The position numbers were made by a program, and so were the translations under genes. From Zygnema cylindricum (taxonomy: Eukaryota > Streptophyta > Zygnematophyceae > Zygnematales > Zygnemataceae): a stretch of DNA of 64,000 nt. Where the stretch lies: NCBI GenBank assembly GCA_037447655.1, contig JBBHKE010002644.1:243824-307823 (forward strand), given 5' to 3'. Below the pieces are notes generated by a model. The model was not told where the DNA came from, made no database searches, and worked only from the letters and a program-made list of their open reading frames with translations. Numbering within the stretch: the stretch's first letter is position 1; each line of letters begins with the position of its first letter. This document shows positions 10,451-21,936 of the stretch, piece after piece.

Positions 10451-11390
10451 GTGTATGCCATGTTCTACCATGGAACAAAATAATTAAGGCATTAAATACT
10501 ACTAAAAAATCATTGTCCAGAAAAAAAGATAAAAAGGGAAAAAAAAACTATAATCAAGCAGACCAATGGCCAAAAGCCAAGCAAAATCATTTATGCATAA
10601 AAACGGTAAAAATATATACACAGAAATGGTCAACATAAAGATTGTGTTTCTCTCCATTATCTCTTACTCGCAAAAGGTGAGTGCATAAGGAGGTAGAGAA
10701 ATCCTGGATGTTCCATGTGAAAACTGTCTTGTTCAAAAGTACAATTTACAACAACTCCTTCATAAATATGATTCATATGACTACCGACTCGTAGGATATC
10801 CGCACTCCCCAATAATGCGTTTTCGACATTCCTGCAAAAGGAAAAACGCGAAGGAGAAAATAATGAAGTCACCTTAATCGGTGTGAAATTGGCCCTAAAA
10901 TTTTTGCATATCATCTCTTCAATCCGTGATTTGCCATAATTTACCATAAATAGTGTAGAATTGGTTTGACTATGCATTATTTTTTTTACATTGTTAAAAC
11001 AATGACTAACTGCGAATGTAAATGGATTTTATTTGTCATAGCCACCTATATCAACATCAACAGCCACATATTACCATTGGGATCATCTTACATGCATGAC
11101 ATCTTTTTATGAAAACTTTCATCATTGTGTTCACAATAGTCAAAAAATTGATGAGGAGAATCTCCGAATTAAATGACATCAATGACAACATCGACAGCGT
11201 TTTCTACAACGATAGGACACTCAAAGACAGAACATATAGTATCCGCGTTGAGATCCACATCCACAATAAAAAAAAGTAACATTTTTTTTTTGGTAAGAAT
11301 TCTTAAGCAACTATTGTAATGATAATAAACAAAAACATACTACATATAACGAGATTATTGAAATCAAACAGATTCTAAGCAAATATCACT
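10450..11390. other. Intergenic stretch with one unsupported 106-codon frame
   Basis: A - strand frame at 10657-10977 has no recognisable domain, no copy elsewhere in the window and no visible splice context. I treat it as unproven. The rest is AT-rich. Confidence 0.3.
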
Positions 11391-11394
11391 CATT

Positions 11395-11720
11395 AAAATC
11401 AACATCAACATCCACATCGACATCCGTATCGACGTCTGCTTCGACATCAAAGACATCAACATCAGAATCAACATTCACACTAACATTCACACTTACATTC
11501 ACACTAACATTCAGATTAGCATTCATACTAACATTCACATTAATATGAACATCAAAATCAACCTAAGCCTATCGACATCATCAGTGGACATTAACACCAC
11601 TTTATCATCAACAATTAAATTCATAAACGACAAATGTCATTGACATTGACATCTATATCAACATAAAAACTGTCGTTGACGTCAACATCGAACACCTCTA
11701 TCAGTATTGACATTGACATT
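11395..11720. repeat. Degenerate CATCAA/CATTCA hexamer- and 12-mer-rich repeat
   Basis: Runs of imperfect (ACATCA)n and of a 12-mer ATTCACACTAAC (about 11470-11545) indicate an old simple-sequence repeat. No frame is maintained. Confidence 0.65.
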
Positions 11721-12900
11721 GATTTTAACATCGATAACAATAAAAACTTATCATCCTAAAGATCCGAAAATTTGACTGTCGATAGACAGCCACAAATCAA
11801 AGAACCAACCTTGAATGAAAAACTAAATCGTATTCCTCTAAATAGGCAATACTGCCCCTATTTAAAAAAAATATCCCCACATGTCATTGGAGTCACTGTA
11901 GTTTAAATTGAATTTCGGCTCAAAAGATACACAAATACATCATGTGATAAAGGGGGTCCTCGAGTTTAGCGATAAATGAGGAGATAAGCCGATTACAAAA
12001 AATGACCTTAAAGTAGATCAATATAGGCCCAATTCTCAAAAAAAAAAATCAGAAGACGAAAGACAGGTGCTAGTTATTGTTTGTATATAAAAATTGATCA
12101 AATTATTGCTAGTTCCATGTATATTTTTAGTTATGAGTTCCCATTTTCATACAAAATTAGGTGTAAAGTAAATAGTTTTTAACTAGCTTTAAGTTAGAAA
12201 CTTTTTGTCGCTACCCATATGCCAAATTAGATGTAAAATGAAAAAAATGTATAGTTTGGAAAGACGGAAGTTAGGAAGGTAGCTGTTAACATTTTTTTCT
12301 TAATTAATAAAATAGAAAATGGATATATTTTGTGCTTGAAAAATGAAAAATGAAAAAAATAAAGAATGAGAATTGTGAATTAAAGCATATATATGTATGT
12401 ATTTATGAAAGAGGATTTATTGGGAGCCTAACTAACCTAAAAAGCACATAGGAGTGAGTTGAAGGCCCAAAAGGGACAAATTCGCGTACTTTCAAACGCG
12501 TCACAAATTTATTTGAAGTAAACGAGGAAGAGAAATTTGTTTTTAAAATATCGCCAATTTTCCATGTCATGGAAAATATTGGAGGTGGATTGGCGGAAGC
12601 CATTAAATTGTAAACAAGAGAAAGATCAATGCATTGGAGAGAGAAATATATTTGTATTTGGGATGATTTCATTGAGTGACAAAATTCACTTATATACAAA
12701 ATACACAGTGCTAATTACTGTGGAGTTTAAGCGCTCTTTGGTGCTCTGTAACAAAAAGGAACCTAGTCAAGATTCTAATACATGTATTCAAGATTTTACG
12801 TGACTAGATTGTAATGTATGTAGACTAGATTCTAACGTAAGTTAGATTGTAACGGATTGACTTTAGGGCAGCAATGTACAAAAGTAATTAAGACCTAAAA
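11721..12900. other. AT-rich intergenic stretch
   Basis: No supported gene. The right part (from about 12700) may belong to the 3' LTR of element H, whose left end I cannot place. Confidence 0.3.
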
Positions 12901-13175
12901 TAACGACGTAGACTCAAGAGACAAAGATTACGAAGCCACAAATAAAGTCCAAAAGAGAATTACGACAAACAAAAACATACGTAGGACAAAGAGAGACCGT
13001 CGCCCAAAGGAGTTGTACGTAGGGCGGCAAGACCAGAGTGACGTATGAAATGAACCGTAAGAACAAGAACAAGACTGGACCGACGCATGAAATGATGGGT
13101 ACGAACAAGACATAGACCGAACCGGCGTATGTATTGACAGCTACAAACAGTTTCTATTCTAAATGTCCCTTAACA
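12900..13175 (-). repeat. Element H 3' LTR (left end undetermined)
   Basis: On - it starts TGTTAAGGGACATTTAG at 13175, directly after a polypurine tract (complement of 13176-13189). No second LTR copy is present for comparison, because the other end runs into the assembly gap. Confidence 0.55.
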
Positions 13176-14640
13176 CCCCCCCTCAAGCGAAAACTAAGAA
13201 GTAAATTGAGATGAAAATAAAAGGAAACTTAGCTAGAAGGAGAAGGAAGACTAAAGCCAGAGGACAGGCGATGGTGCTCAAAGTGAGGGCGATGAAGAGC
13301 CTTGGTGAGATAATCGACCACTTGGCCGACAAATTTGACATAAAGAAGCTAGAGATTCCCATCATGCTAAAATCGGAATCAATTCGGGTAAATTGTTCTT
13401 TCCGCATAATGGCATCTATAGTATGGTTCCATATATGGGGGGATTTTTTTAATCCATAGATTGTTTTAATGAGATGGCAAACCAGATGTTCAGATCCAAG
13501 GGAAATATAGCCATCAGGCTGATGCATGTAAATGTCCTCGGACAAGACTCTATTTAAGAATGGATACTTAACATCCATCTGATGAACATGGAAATCATGT
13601 TCAGCAGTTAAAGCAAGTAAAGTGCAGATAGATGTCAACCGTGCCGCTGGAGCAAAGGTTTCAATGAAATCTATACCTTCGATTTGGGAAAAGCCCTTCG
13701 CCACCAAGTGAGCTTTTTATTTGTCCACATTTCCATCCGCTTTTTGTTTTACACAGAAGACCTATTTTGAGCCGATTGCCTTTCTTCTAGGGGGAAGAGG
13801 AACAAGATTCTATGTTTTGTTGTAAATTAAAGCATTGAAATCAAGATCACTGGCAATTTTCCAAAGGGAGGCATTAGGAAGTTTTAAAGCAGCTTTGAGA
13901 GAGAAAGGGGCTAAAATAAGAGAGGTAGAGGCCCCAGCCGAGTAAGGGTAAGTAAGAGAGGCATGGCCAATGGAGGTAATAAGACGAGAGGGGGGAACTC
14001 TAGGGCGTGCGGAGTTACGGCGAGGTAAATGAGAGGGCTCAAGAAGAAGGGAAGTCTCAAGCTCGGGAGGTGAAGGCTGAAGAGGTGTAAAAGGCCGAAG
14101 AAGAGGTGAGTGGGAAAAAATTGTGAAGGAAAATTTGTCAAAAAGAGGATCATCTTGGGAAAGAGGGAGAGAGGAGGTAGTATCTTCGGAATTTGTGACA
14201 GGATAAAGAGGAACGACGGCTGATTGGATGGCAAGAGTGACGGGAGCAGCCGGGAAAACAAAGGGGGTAGAAAAAGATGTAGAAGGAGGTGGACTTGAAG
14301 ATGATAAGGGAAAAAATATGGGAGGATTAGAAGGAGAGGGGTGGGAAGGTGTAAGGTAGGTGCGGTCAGATGGTTGAAGAGATTCAAGGGGAAGTTTTGG
14401 GAGAAGAGGGTCATAGAGGGTGAAGGAGGGAAAGTCAGATAATGGGGGAAGATGGGAAGGGAAGGACGTACGAGACAAGGTTTAGAGAAGTGGCGTTTTG
14501 TTGAAATTTACTACTCTGGTGGTGATGACGCGATTTTTAGAAGGACTCCCGATGCGGTACGCTTTGGAATTTGGAGCGTGCCCAACGAAAATGCCACAAA
14601 ATGCGCGGGCACCCAATTTGCCGTCTAATTGGAGGTGTTT
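13176..14640 (-). pseudogene. Element H copia pol relic: integrase end, RT fragment, RNase H tail
   Basis: Reading on -, an integrase C-terminal block is at 14640-14490 (GIFVGHAPNSKAYRIG). A Ser/Pro-rich linker follows at 14478-13810. The start of reverse transcriptase is at 13707-13440 (MVAKGFSQIEGIDFIETFAP, then HQMDVKYPFLN and IYGLKKSPHIWN). The frame then jumps to the pol C-terminus in another frame near 13320-13240 (VDYLTKALHRPHFEHH). The YVDD region and most of RNase H are deleted. It belongs to a different copia lineage from A and B. Confidence 0.8.
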
Positions 14641-14679
14641 TTTTGTTGAAGGTCATGGGCATTAAGACTTGGCTGTGAT

Positions 14680-14818
14680 CCACTCCCACTAGGAGTCACA
14701 CTTGCAGATCACACTCCCACTAGGAGTCACACTTGCACCAGCAGGAGCAGGTTTAGCACTAGGGCTAATAGGAGCACTTGCAATAGGAGCTGGGCCATTA
14801 TCAGACATGTTAGTTGAA
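14680..14818 (-). pseudogene. Element H gag start (relic)
   Basis: ATG at 14818 opens a short Ala/Pro/Ser-rich frame beginning MSDNGPAPIAS, as in several copia Gag proteins. A 27-bp tandem duplication (CCCACTAGGAGTCACACTTG, about 14685-14735) and a deletion to the integrase end follow, so most of gag, protease and integrase are missing. Confidence 0.45.
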
Positions 14819-14933
14819 CCAAACCCAAAGAGAAATGCCTAGAAGACAAGATCTATAGTGTAAGATATGTAACTCCAAACGAAAGAGGTATTTCAACCAA
14901 ACAAACATGTACTACAAGCAAATTAGAGACAAT

Positions 14934-14943
14934 NNNNNNNNNN
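14934..14943. other. Assembly gap (10 N)
   Basis: Ten undetermined bases. Sequence on the two sides may not be contiguous in the genome. Confidence 1.
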
Positions 14944-15169
14944 CGCCGAAAGACTTATAAGGATTGGTTGTTCCCAACTGCGGGTTTATTTTGTATCATA
15001 CCTGACTTTAATCATTTCGAGCGGACATCGATGTAACCTATATGGTACCATTACATTTGCTCCCTGGGCAGGGTTTGACATTATACAAAGAAGTTCGTTA
15101 CGAACGCATTACGAGCGAACTTCCAGACTTAACGAACAAGACGTTTAGGTAGTCGAACACCTACTAGGA
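14944..15169. other. Unassigned stretch right of the gap
   Basis: No gene or recognised repeat. Confidence 0.3.
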
Positions 15170-15291
15170 TTGGTCAGAGTTTTTGTCTGCCAGGGTGGCA
15201 GTTATATTTGCTTAAACACAAAGGGGTCAGGATTATCCTAGAGGCTTCTTGGAAGCTGTCCACTCTGAGGACTTATGGAGGTCTCAGAGTT
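15170..15291 (+). repeat. Fragment of an element A-type LTR (last 120 bp)
   Basis: It matches the 3' terminal part of LTR A (reverse complement of 43613-43735) with very few differences, then stops abruptly where a gypsy integrase begins. Confidence 0.85.
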
Positions 15292-15294
15292 TCA

Positions 15295-16120
15295 CTCGTA
15301 GACAACCATCGAACAAGCCGAGATCATCCACAAGCTGATGGATTTGCAGAACAAGCAATTCAGACCTTCAAGCGAGCATTACGCAAGCATTGCTTGAAGA
15401 AACATATTACAGTTTGGGACGGGTCCCTCGTTTACATTACCATGGTATATCCAATGTAGCTACAGGCGAGCTTTACTAATTTCAGTCCATACTATGTTTT
15501 ATTTGGGCGTCAACCCTTGTTGGTTAGGAATATTCAGAAAGCCGCAAGCTTTCCGCTTCCCTTATTGTCTGACAAGGTTTTTCTCGAAGAACTTACTAAC
15601 CGGGCGCTGCTTTTTGCCCGAGAGATGCCCATGGCTTTTGACAACCTGCAGATCGTCTAGCACCGTGATACTTTGCGCTTTGCCACGACACGCAGGTGCA
15701 GCTATCAACTCAGCACCGTGATACTTTGCGCTTTGCCACGACACGGAGCTGCAGCTATCAACCCCAGCAAAAGCCTTACCGGGTGGGAGATCACGTCTAC
15801 TTACGGCGCCAATATTTTGATACCTTGAAAACGCATGTTTCACCTCATATTCTCTGAATTATCGAAGTTGACACGATTGGTATGCTGTGACTACAAGGAG
15901 CAGATACGCAAACCTTTCGGGAGCATTCGAAGAACTATGCTCTATGTTATTTACCGAATCTCTCCCAGGACATAGACCCTATGCGTATGCTTATCACCAA
16001 GGCTACAGAATGCACACTTTGCAACCGGGCCGACGGAGAAACATCTATGCTTCTATGCGACCATAGGGATTTTACATGGAGTGATTGGTCCCTCCATTGA
16101 TGGCGGTTCTAGCTGGCCAT
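15295..16120 (+). pseudogene. Gypsy integrase C-terminal half with PHD-like tail (relic)
   Basis: Typical gypsy integrase motifs are DNHRTSRDHPQADGFAEQAI (about 15298-15357), FSPYYVLFGRQP (about 15480-15520) and a later YRVGDHVYLRRQ block (about 15776-15812). Stops and frameshifts separate them. A 56-bp tandem duplication lies at 15660-15770. Downstream, at 16008-16070, the relic reads E-C-T-L-C-N-R...M-L-L-C-D, the first half of a PHD-type zinc finger. The order integrase, PHD-like tail, polyG tract mirrors the left edge of the window. Confidence 0.75.
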
Positions 16121-16187
16121 TGGTTTTGTCACAGCTGCCAAGAGTTAGTAGTCGTATTGGCTAGCTCTTTGGCAGGCTGAAGAGCTT

Positions 16188-16197
16188 GGGGGGGGGG
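16188..16197 (+). other. Polypurine tract (10 G) of the gypsy relic
   Basis: Run of ten G after a Glu-Glu-Leu codon stretch, directly before a sequence that is repeated 1393 bp downstream, as expected for the start of a 3' LTR. Confidence 0.55.
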
Positions 16198-17590
16198 TAA
16201 ACAGAGCCTCTTAGCTTCCACTCTCACCCTACCTTTATTTTTTCTTGTGATATGTGTATTTGTTGCTTGATGCCTTAGCATCCACTCTCACCCTACGTTT
16301 ATTTTTTCTTGTGATATATGTATTTGTTGATTGATGCATGTACAGATTTGTGTCATAGATTTTCCCGATTTGTCCATGACTTTCTTGTTTATTTCTTTGT
16401 CATTTATCTTTCAGTTGGTTGTGTTGCATGTTTATCATAACTTTTGTCACATGTATGACAACTGTCATGCCGCATCACGTCGGCGCATTTAATTATATTT
16501 AATCGTATGGAAATGGTCTTTCAAAAGGGACGCCACATTAATCCAAACGTGGGTATGTTTCGTTGATGATAGGGCCGTACAAATTTTGGTTAGACGTTGT
16601 AAAACCCGCGGACAATTTGGATTTTGCACACAAAGCCGACGGTCGCCAGAATTCCGCGAACCGACTTAATTTGCCGGCTAGAATTTCCGCGAACCAGTTT
16701 GAGTTGTCGTCAGTACAATTGGTGACGTGAAATGTCAAACAACAGAATTCACATGTACCACCTTTGACGCGAATGCAAATCCATGGCCACAAAAGATGTA
16801 GACGAACGGACGATTCAGATTCAGTCAGCACATGGCGACGCAATTGGTTAATTTTAAGTCGTGGACCCTTGGAGGTCTCACGCATTCACATGTAGCGTAG
16901 AAAGGGTTTATATCCTTAGGCTGTAGATTTTGTAACGCAAGGCATACGATTTTGGTCGCCTATCGGCCAGAATCCAAACTAGGCGTAGACGACTACATAG
17001 AACGCATCTATTTACACTAGGTTAGGCGCTCATTTGTAGACTTTGTACTTAGTGAATTTTAGGTGAATTCTATGCTCACAATTTCAAAAGCACAAGAATT
17101 CTTTCTTTCTCCTTTGGAAGATTTGACCTTTGCTTTCATTATTTTCTTGTGAAATTGTCAGGATAGTTTTAGTGACTATTTTTTTTTCATTAAGCGTTCT
17201 GCTGCCTAGCTCGCACTCACCTTTCTTTGTAATCTACCTTGCAATTTAATCTACTCGGCTCCCGCCGAGACCTAACCGTTTTCCATTCACTTCTTCTTTT
17301 GTCTTATCAAGTGGATTACTACTCAGCCTTCTCTCGCAAGTTGTTACTAAACCTTGGATTGTGATTGGAGAGTTTTGGGTTTGCTCGTGTGCTTCACTTG
17401 GTGACAGTGGATTAGGGTTGGCTTTCCTTATTTGTTTTGCGTGTGGCTAAATCTAGTTATCTCAAATTTGTTCGCAATTTTCTACATTTTTAGCTTTTAT
17501 GTTGCGATAATTAGGTTAGATCTTTATTAATTGAACTCATGTAAGGAATATAAACTAACCAATGAGCCTAGTGGCTATCAGTTGACTTAA
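16198..17590 (+). repeat. Probable gypsy 3' LTR, first repeat unit
   Basis: It starts TAAACAGAGCCTC. Its first 260 bp recur at 17591-17790. It contains a 64-bp internal tandem duplication (CCACTCTCACCCTACCTTTA at about 16219 and 16281). The 1393-bp interval between copies may be one LTR followed directly by part of a second. Ends are not TG...CA, so the assignment is tentative. Confidence 0.45.
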
Positions 17591-17790
17591 TAAACAGAGC
17601 CTCATAGCTTCCACTCTCACCCTACCTTTATTTTTTCTTGTGATATGTGTATTTGTTGCTTGATGCCTGTACAGATTTGTGTCACAGATTTCCCGATTTG
17701 TCCATGATTTTTTTGATTATTTCTTTGTCATTTTTCTTTTAGTTGGTTGTGTTGCCTGTTTATCATAACCTTTGTCACATGTACGACAGT
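17591..17790 (+). repeat. Second, truncated copy of the 16198 repeat
   Basis: Direct copy of 16198-16460 without the 64-bp duplication, with scattered substitutions. Confidence 0.85.
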
Positions 17791-19120
17791 ACATTAACAA
17801 TTAAAGTACATGAACCAACCTAAAGGCGCGTGAAACGACATTACTACATTGAAAATAGAATACGCACAAAAATACATTTATTAAATAATTACACAGCTGA
17901 AATTGTACTTCAACACTCCCTCTCAATTTTAGTTGTGGATGTATGATCTAAGTGGAGAGAGGGTTGAAAGAAAAAATTCTCCATGATTCAGAGAGAGGAG
18001 GTAAATTAATATTAGAGAGAGGAGGTAAATTAATATTTGTGTATGACAAAAAAATTAAAGGTGAAATGCAAGAACTACAAGATAGAAATAAAAAGAGTGG
18101 AGCAAAATGATGTGAAAAACACCACACCATGGTGATGGAAAAATGAGAAATGAGAAAGTTAAAGCAAGTGACATAAGTTGATGAACATGATATAAAGATT
18201 AGAAAGAGTTACAAAGATGTTGAAAGCATTAATATGCGAAAGAAAGAGAGAAATTGAATTCCAAAGGAAAAAAAGGTTGGAAAAGAAAATGGCCCATTGG
18301 TCTAATGGTTATTCGTTTATAGTTTGTGGTTTATAGATGAAAGGATGGAAAAGAGTTGTGTTAAAGAAAACATCAACCGTTGAATGTAAAAAAAGTTACA
18401 AAAAAAAGGTGTGAAAAAGACATAGACACTATAGGGGAAGATGAGAGAATTAAAGTATTATACATAAAGAAGATGATTGAAAGGGGATAAAGGAATTATA
18501 AACGGAGTAAATGTGAGAAAAAATGGAAGTGATAGAAAAATGATTCCAAAACAGAAGGCCTTTATAAAGGCTAAGTGAGAAAGTGGATGGTAACAAGAGA
18601 ATTTAGTGAAAATCAAGAATGTCACAAAAAATGGAGAGCATATAGAGAATTTAGCAAATGCAAAAAAGGTATTTCACAATTATAGAGGCTAAGTGGAAAG
18701 GTATTCCACGAATAGGGAATTATATAGAGTGGAAAGTGAGAATTTCACAACTAGAAATGTATGTCAATACTCCCTCTCATTTCTAATAGAGAAAAATGAA
18801 AGAATTAGAGAGTAAGAGAAAATAAAAGGGGAAGAACAAAAAAATGGTAATGCGTCCAAAGTATGGGAGAGAATAAAGGATGTAACAAACTTTGTTATGA
18901 TTAATGGTGTTCGGAAGGTTAAAATAAAAGACAAATTTGTCAATAAAAGCAAGATAGAAAGAGAAAAAATTGGTGAAGAGTGTAAAAATAAAAAAAAATG
19001 CTCAACGTGAGGACAAAAAATTGGGGGAATGGATACTCCCCAAAAAAAGGTACATAACAATAGTGGTTGGTGGGAGGAGAAAATGGAGGAGTTGGAAATT
19101 TAGAAGAGAAATGAAAAGTC
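17791..19120. other. Purine-rich stretch with two LTR/PPT-like junctions on -
   Basis: On - the junctions AATTGAGAGGGAG|TGTTGAAG (near 17915) and AATGAGAGGGAG|TATTGACA (near 18765) resemble a polypurine tract followed by an LTR start. The intervening sequence is A/G-rich on + with no supported gene. Old non-autonomous LTR elements are a possible reading. Confidence 0.3.
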
Positions 19121-19129
19121 ATTCCGATG

Positions 19130-19640
19130 CTCCAATGAACCGGAAAAATCTCCATAAAGGGAGGATCGGAAAAATCTCCATAAAGGGAGGATGGCGAATA
19201 GAGGTCAAAATGGAATGTAGAGTGGATCTTCGAAGACAAAACATCTAGTACTCTAACAAACCGGGGAAGCCTCCAAAATGCCAAAATTATGGATAGAAAA
19301 AAAAAATTCCTCAAAATAAGGTGGATAATTGAGTGAAAAAACAGAAATTGCGAAAATTTGGAAAGGAAGATAAAAAAAGTCCCTCTGATGCTCCAATATA
19401 CCAAAAGATGTCCAAAAAAGGTAACATGGCGGATAGAGGTACAAGTTGAATGTTGAGGGATCTTCAAAGAAGAAACTTTACGTACTCAAACATTCCGGGG
19501 AGGCCTCCAAAATGCCGAAAAATAAAGAGAGACAAAATCAGAATGTTGAATAGAGGGAAAAAAAGGATGGAGGAGAGATTTTCGAAGAATGAACTTCAGT
19601 TGCTCGAACAAGCCAATGACTCTTCGAAAACGGAAACATT
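19130..19640. repeat. Degenerate tandem repeat, period about 235 bp
   Basis: The marker CCGGGGAAGCCTCCAAAATGCC at 19261 recurs at 19496 with changes, and a third weaker copy starts near 19582. A 27-bp local duplication (GGAAAAATCTCCATAAAGGG) lies at 19141-19190. Confidence 0.6.
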
Positions 19641-19690
19641 AAAAGGGGAAGGATCCAGAAAAAAAAGTAGTAAAGGAGAAATAAACCCCT

Positions 19691-19694
<4 letters not shown>

Positions 19695-19742
<48 letters not shown>
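19695..19742. repeat. (AT)n microsatellite
   Basis: About 48 bp of AT dinucleotides. Confidence 0.95.
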
Positions 19743-19745
<3 letters not shown>

Positions 19746-19914
19746 AAAATCAAAAAAATGGCATTTAAAGAACCAAATGGAAAAAAATGGAAAAATGGGA
19801 CGACCGAAATTGTAATCTTTGAACAATGTCTCAAAAATAATTTGCTTCCAAAAAAAATAATTTGCCAAAAAAAAAGAAAAAACGAAGTGGAAAAGATAGG
19901 AGAAGAGAAATTGC

Positions 19915-20112
19915 AATGATGACGAGCATAGTGTGGCCCATAACCCGTAGAAGGTTAGGGCATGGTGGGCGAAAGAGAGTGATATTGGAGAAATATATCC
20001 AAGATGAAAGAGAGAGCAACCATGGCAAAGAAGAATAAAGAAGCAAACGATAAGACAAAAGGAGACAAGAAGTATACAAAAAGAGAAGCATAGGGAAGAA
20101 AAGTCTTCTCAT
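19915..20112 (-). repeat. Dispersed repeat, inverted relative to 21708-21880
   Basis: The - strand from 20112 leftward matches the + strand from 21708 (both start GAGAAGACTTT and share TTTGCCATGGTTnCTCTCTC) for about 170 bp. At 19935-19946 the + strand reads GGCCCATAACCC, again the tRNA-iMet anticodon sequence. This copy may therefore be an LTR end next to a primer-binding site on -. Confidence 0.6.
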
Positions 20113-20318
20113 TATAATCGGTTAAATTTGAATGTACAGAAATGAACAAGCTAAGTGCTAAACTTAACTCTAAATTTAGAGTGGACTAGGTACACAACGT
20201 TTACAAAAGAATCGAAGCAGCAAGGACAAAAAATGAATAAATTGTTGAAATTAATAGATTTTTTGAGTATTTTCTAGGTTTAAAATGTTAGTATAAAAGA
20301 AAAAGAAAAAGGACAGAC

Positions 20319-20510
20319 AGCCTGCCTACACCTCCTCTCTCTAGCCCCCATACTTGTTGTAGTCACAGCCTGCCTACACCTCCTCTCTCTAGCCCCCATA
20401 CTTGTTGTAGTCACAGCCTGCCTACACCTCCTCTCTCTAGCCCCCATACTTGTTGTAGTCACAGCCTGCCTACACCTCCTCTCTCTAGCCCCCATACTTG
20501 TTGTAGTCAC
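20319..20510 (+). repeat. 48-bp tandem repeat x 4 inside LTR E
   Basis: Four nearly identical units starting AGCCTGCCTACACCTCCTCT, each ending in the GTTGTAGTCAC block that occurs once in other LTRs of the group. Confidence 0.95.
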
Positions 20511-20589
20511 TGAAGGATAGAGAGAGTGGTTGATCCATGGCTGCCTTAGTTCAACAGGCAGATATTTTTAAGGCTACTAAAAATATACC

Positions 20590-20700
20590 TGACGGACCCG
20601 GGATTTGATCCCGGTACCTGCGGTGGGATTTGATCCCGGTACCTGCGGTTCGTCAAGCTGGCCGATAGTGGTCAGCTTTATCCTACTAGACTAGGACCAA
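20590..20700 (-). other. Antisense tRNA-like block in LTR E, with duplicated B-box arm
   Basis: On - a D-arm-like GGATAAAGC block (about 20689-20681) is followed by a stem-loop AAGCTGACC...GGCCAGCTT. Two copies of the arm CCGGGATCAAATCCC (25-bp tandem unit) come next. Flanks 20590-20597 (TGACGGAC) and 20648-20655 (GTTCGTCA) pair at 7 of 8 positions. Confidence 0.6.
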
Positions 20701-21440
20701 TGCTAAATGTTATAGTATGTGATAGATATATATATATTTAGGAAGGAGCAAATCCATTTAACTAAAACTGTGTACGGCGTACATGGATACAGTTTTATAA
20801 ATGTACCATTTCAAAACGGATACCACGCATTTTGTTCCGACAACGAAACAAATATCGCGCAAGTATTTATTACGGCCAAGATTGCGTCTCGCCGCGAATC
20901 CAACGGCGCACATCATCGCCGAAATCCCGGAGTAGTCACTTTGGCGTTTAGTGACGTGGCATGACCTGCAGCCACGTGGAGAGATGACATTCGGTCATAG
21001 GAATTCCGAGGAATGTACGGACGAGTGAAAAAGAGACTCGCGTCCGCTTAATAGTCATGTCGTACATAGGCCGTACAAAAGGTACACCGGCAGTAGTACC
21101 TTTTTGGTAGGTACAGTAATCTGATTGGTCCGTACTTCAGTAGATAGAAGTTATTAGAGGAAATCAAGACTTAGAAAATTTTGGTAGGCAGTCACCTCTC
21201 CCTTTGAGAGTTTGTACAAATTGGCATTTTTACTTCCTCATAATTAATCGGCTGGTTGGCCGTTTTCAGTGATTCTTTTTGCTACGGACTCAGGGGAGTC
21301 CAGGCTGCAGAGGGGTGCAGTCAAATTGTCAGTGTGACTTTTTGGGCAGTAGTGGCTGTGGGTTAAAGTGGGCTAGTTAACAACTATCTAGAGGCTTCCT
21401 GTATTCTGTAGTCCAATGGAGGACACAGAATTGCATAAAT

Positions 21441-21707
21441 AGTGACGGCCAAAGACAAAGTCGGTGGACGGCAAAGTTAAGGACAAAAGAAATATTTAGT
21501 ACAAATAATCTAGGATGAAAGATTCATTTAATAGACAATAAATGTGGTGAGCGTACACTTCGTCGTTTTGTAAAACGACGAGACGGCTAAGTGACGCTTC
21601 GCTAAACAACGGGACAAATAAATACAATGATTACAAGTTGCAAACGGATAGTACTAAATATTGAATGAGAGGCCATGAAAGGCCGAAAAGATTACTATGA
21701 CAAAATA
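21441..21707. other. Short intergenic stretch
   Basis: No gene. From about 21659 it resembles the inner end of the B-type LTR (TATTGAATGnnnnGCCATnAAAGGCC). Confidence 0.3.
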
Positions 21708-21880
21708 TCATGAGAAGACTTTTTCTCCCCTGTGCTTCTTCTTTTGTATTCTTTTGTCTCCTTTTGTTTATTTTTTGCTTTCGTATTATTCTTTGCCATG
21801 GTTCCTCTCTCTTTCATCTTGGATATCTTTCTCCATTATCTCTCTCGTTCACCCACCATGCCCTTACCTTCTGCATATTG
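21708..21880 (+). repeat. Dispersed repeat, partner of 19915-20112
   Basis: About 170 bp with the same sequence in inverted orientation 1.6 kb away. Confidence 0.65.
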
Positions 21881-21936
21881 GAAATCGGCGATATTCAACT
21901 TATCGCATGGGCGCCAAAGTGTTAACTTTGGAAAAT

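Larger units (their letters stand above)
20238..21440 (+). mobile_element. Solo LTR E with 5-bp target duplication
   Basis: A single LTR, 20243-21435, starts TGTTGAAATTAATAG and ends GAATTGCA. It is flanked by perfect TAAAT duplications (20238-20242 and 21436-21440). It shares with LTRs A, C and D the TATTTTCTAGG start block, the TTGTTGTAGTCACTGA block, the antisense tRNA-like block and the hairpin GGACTC-AGGG-GAGTCC (21286-21301). The internal region is absent, consistent with LTR-LTR recombination. Confidence 0.88.

Noticed and set aside
18290-18330. A-box-like GGTCTAATGGTTATTCG suggesting a tRNA
   Set aside because: No T arm or acceptor pairing downstream.
20319-20510. CRISPR-like array
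   Set aside because: The four 48-bp units are contiguous, with no spacers, inside an LTR of a eukaryotic element.
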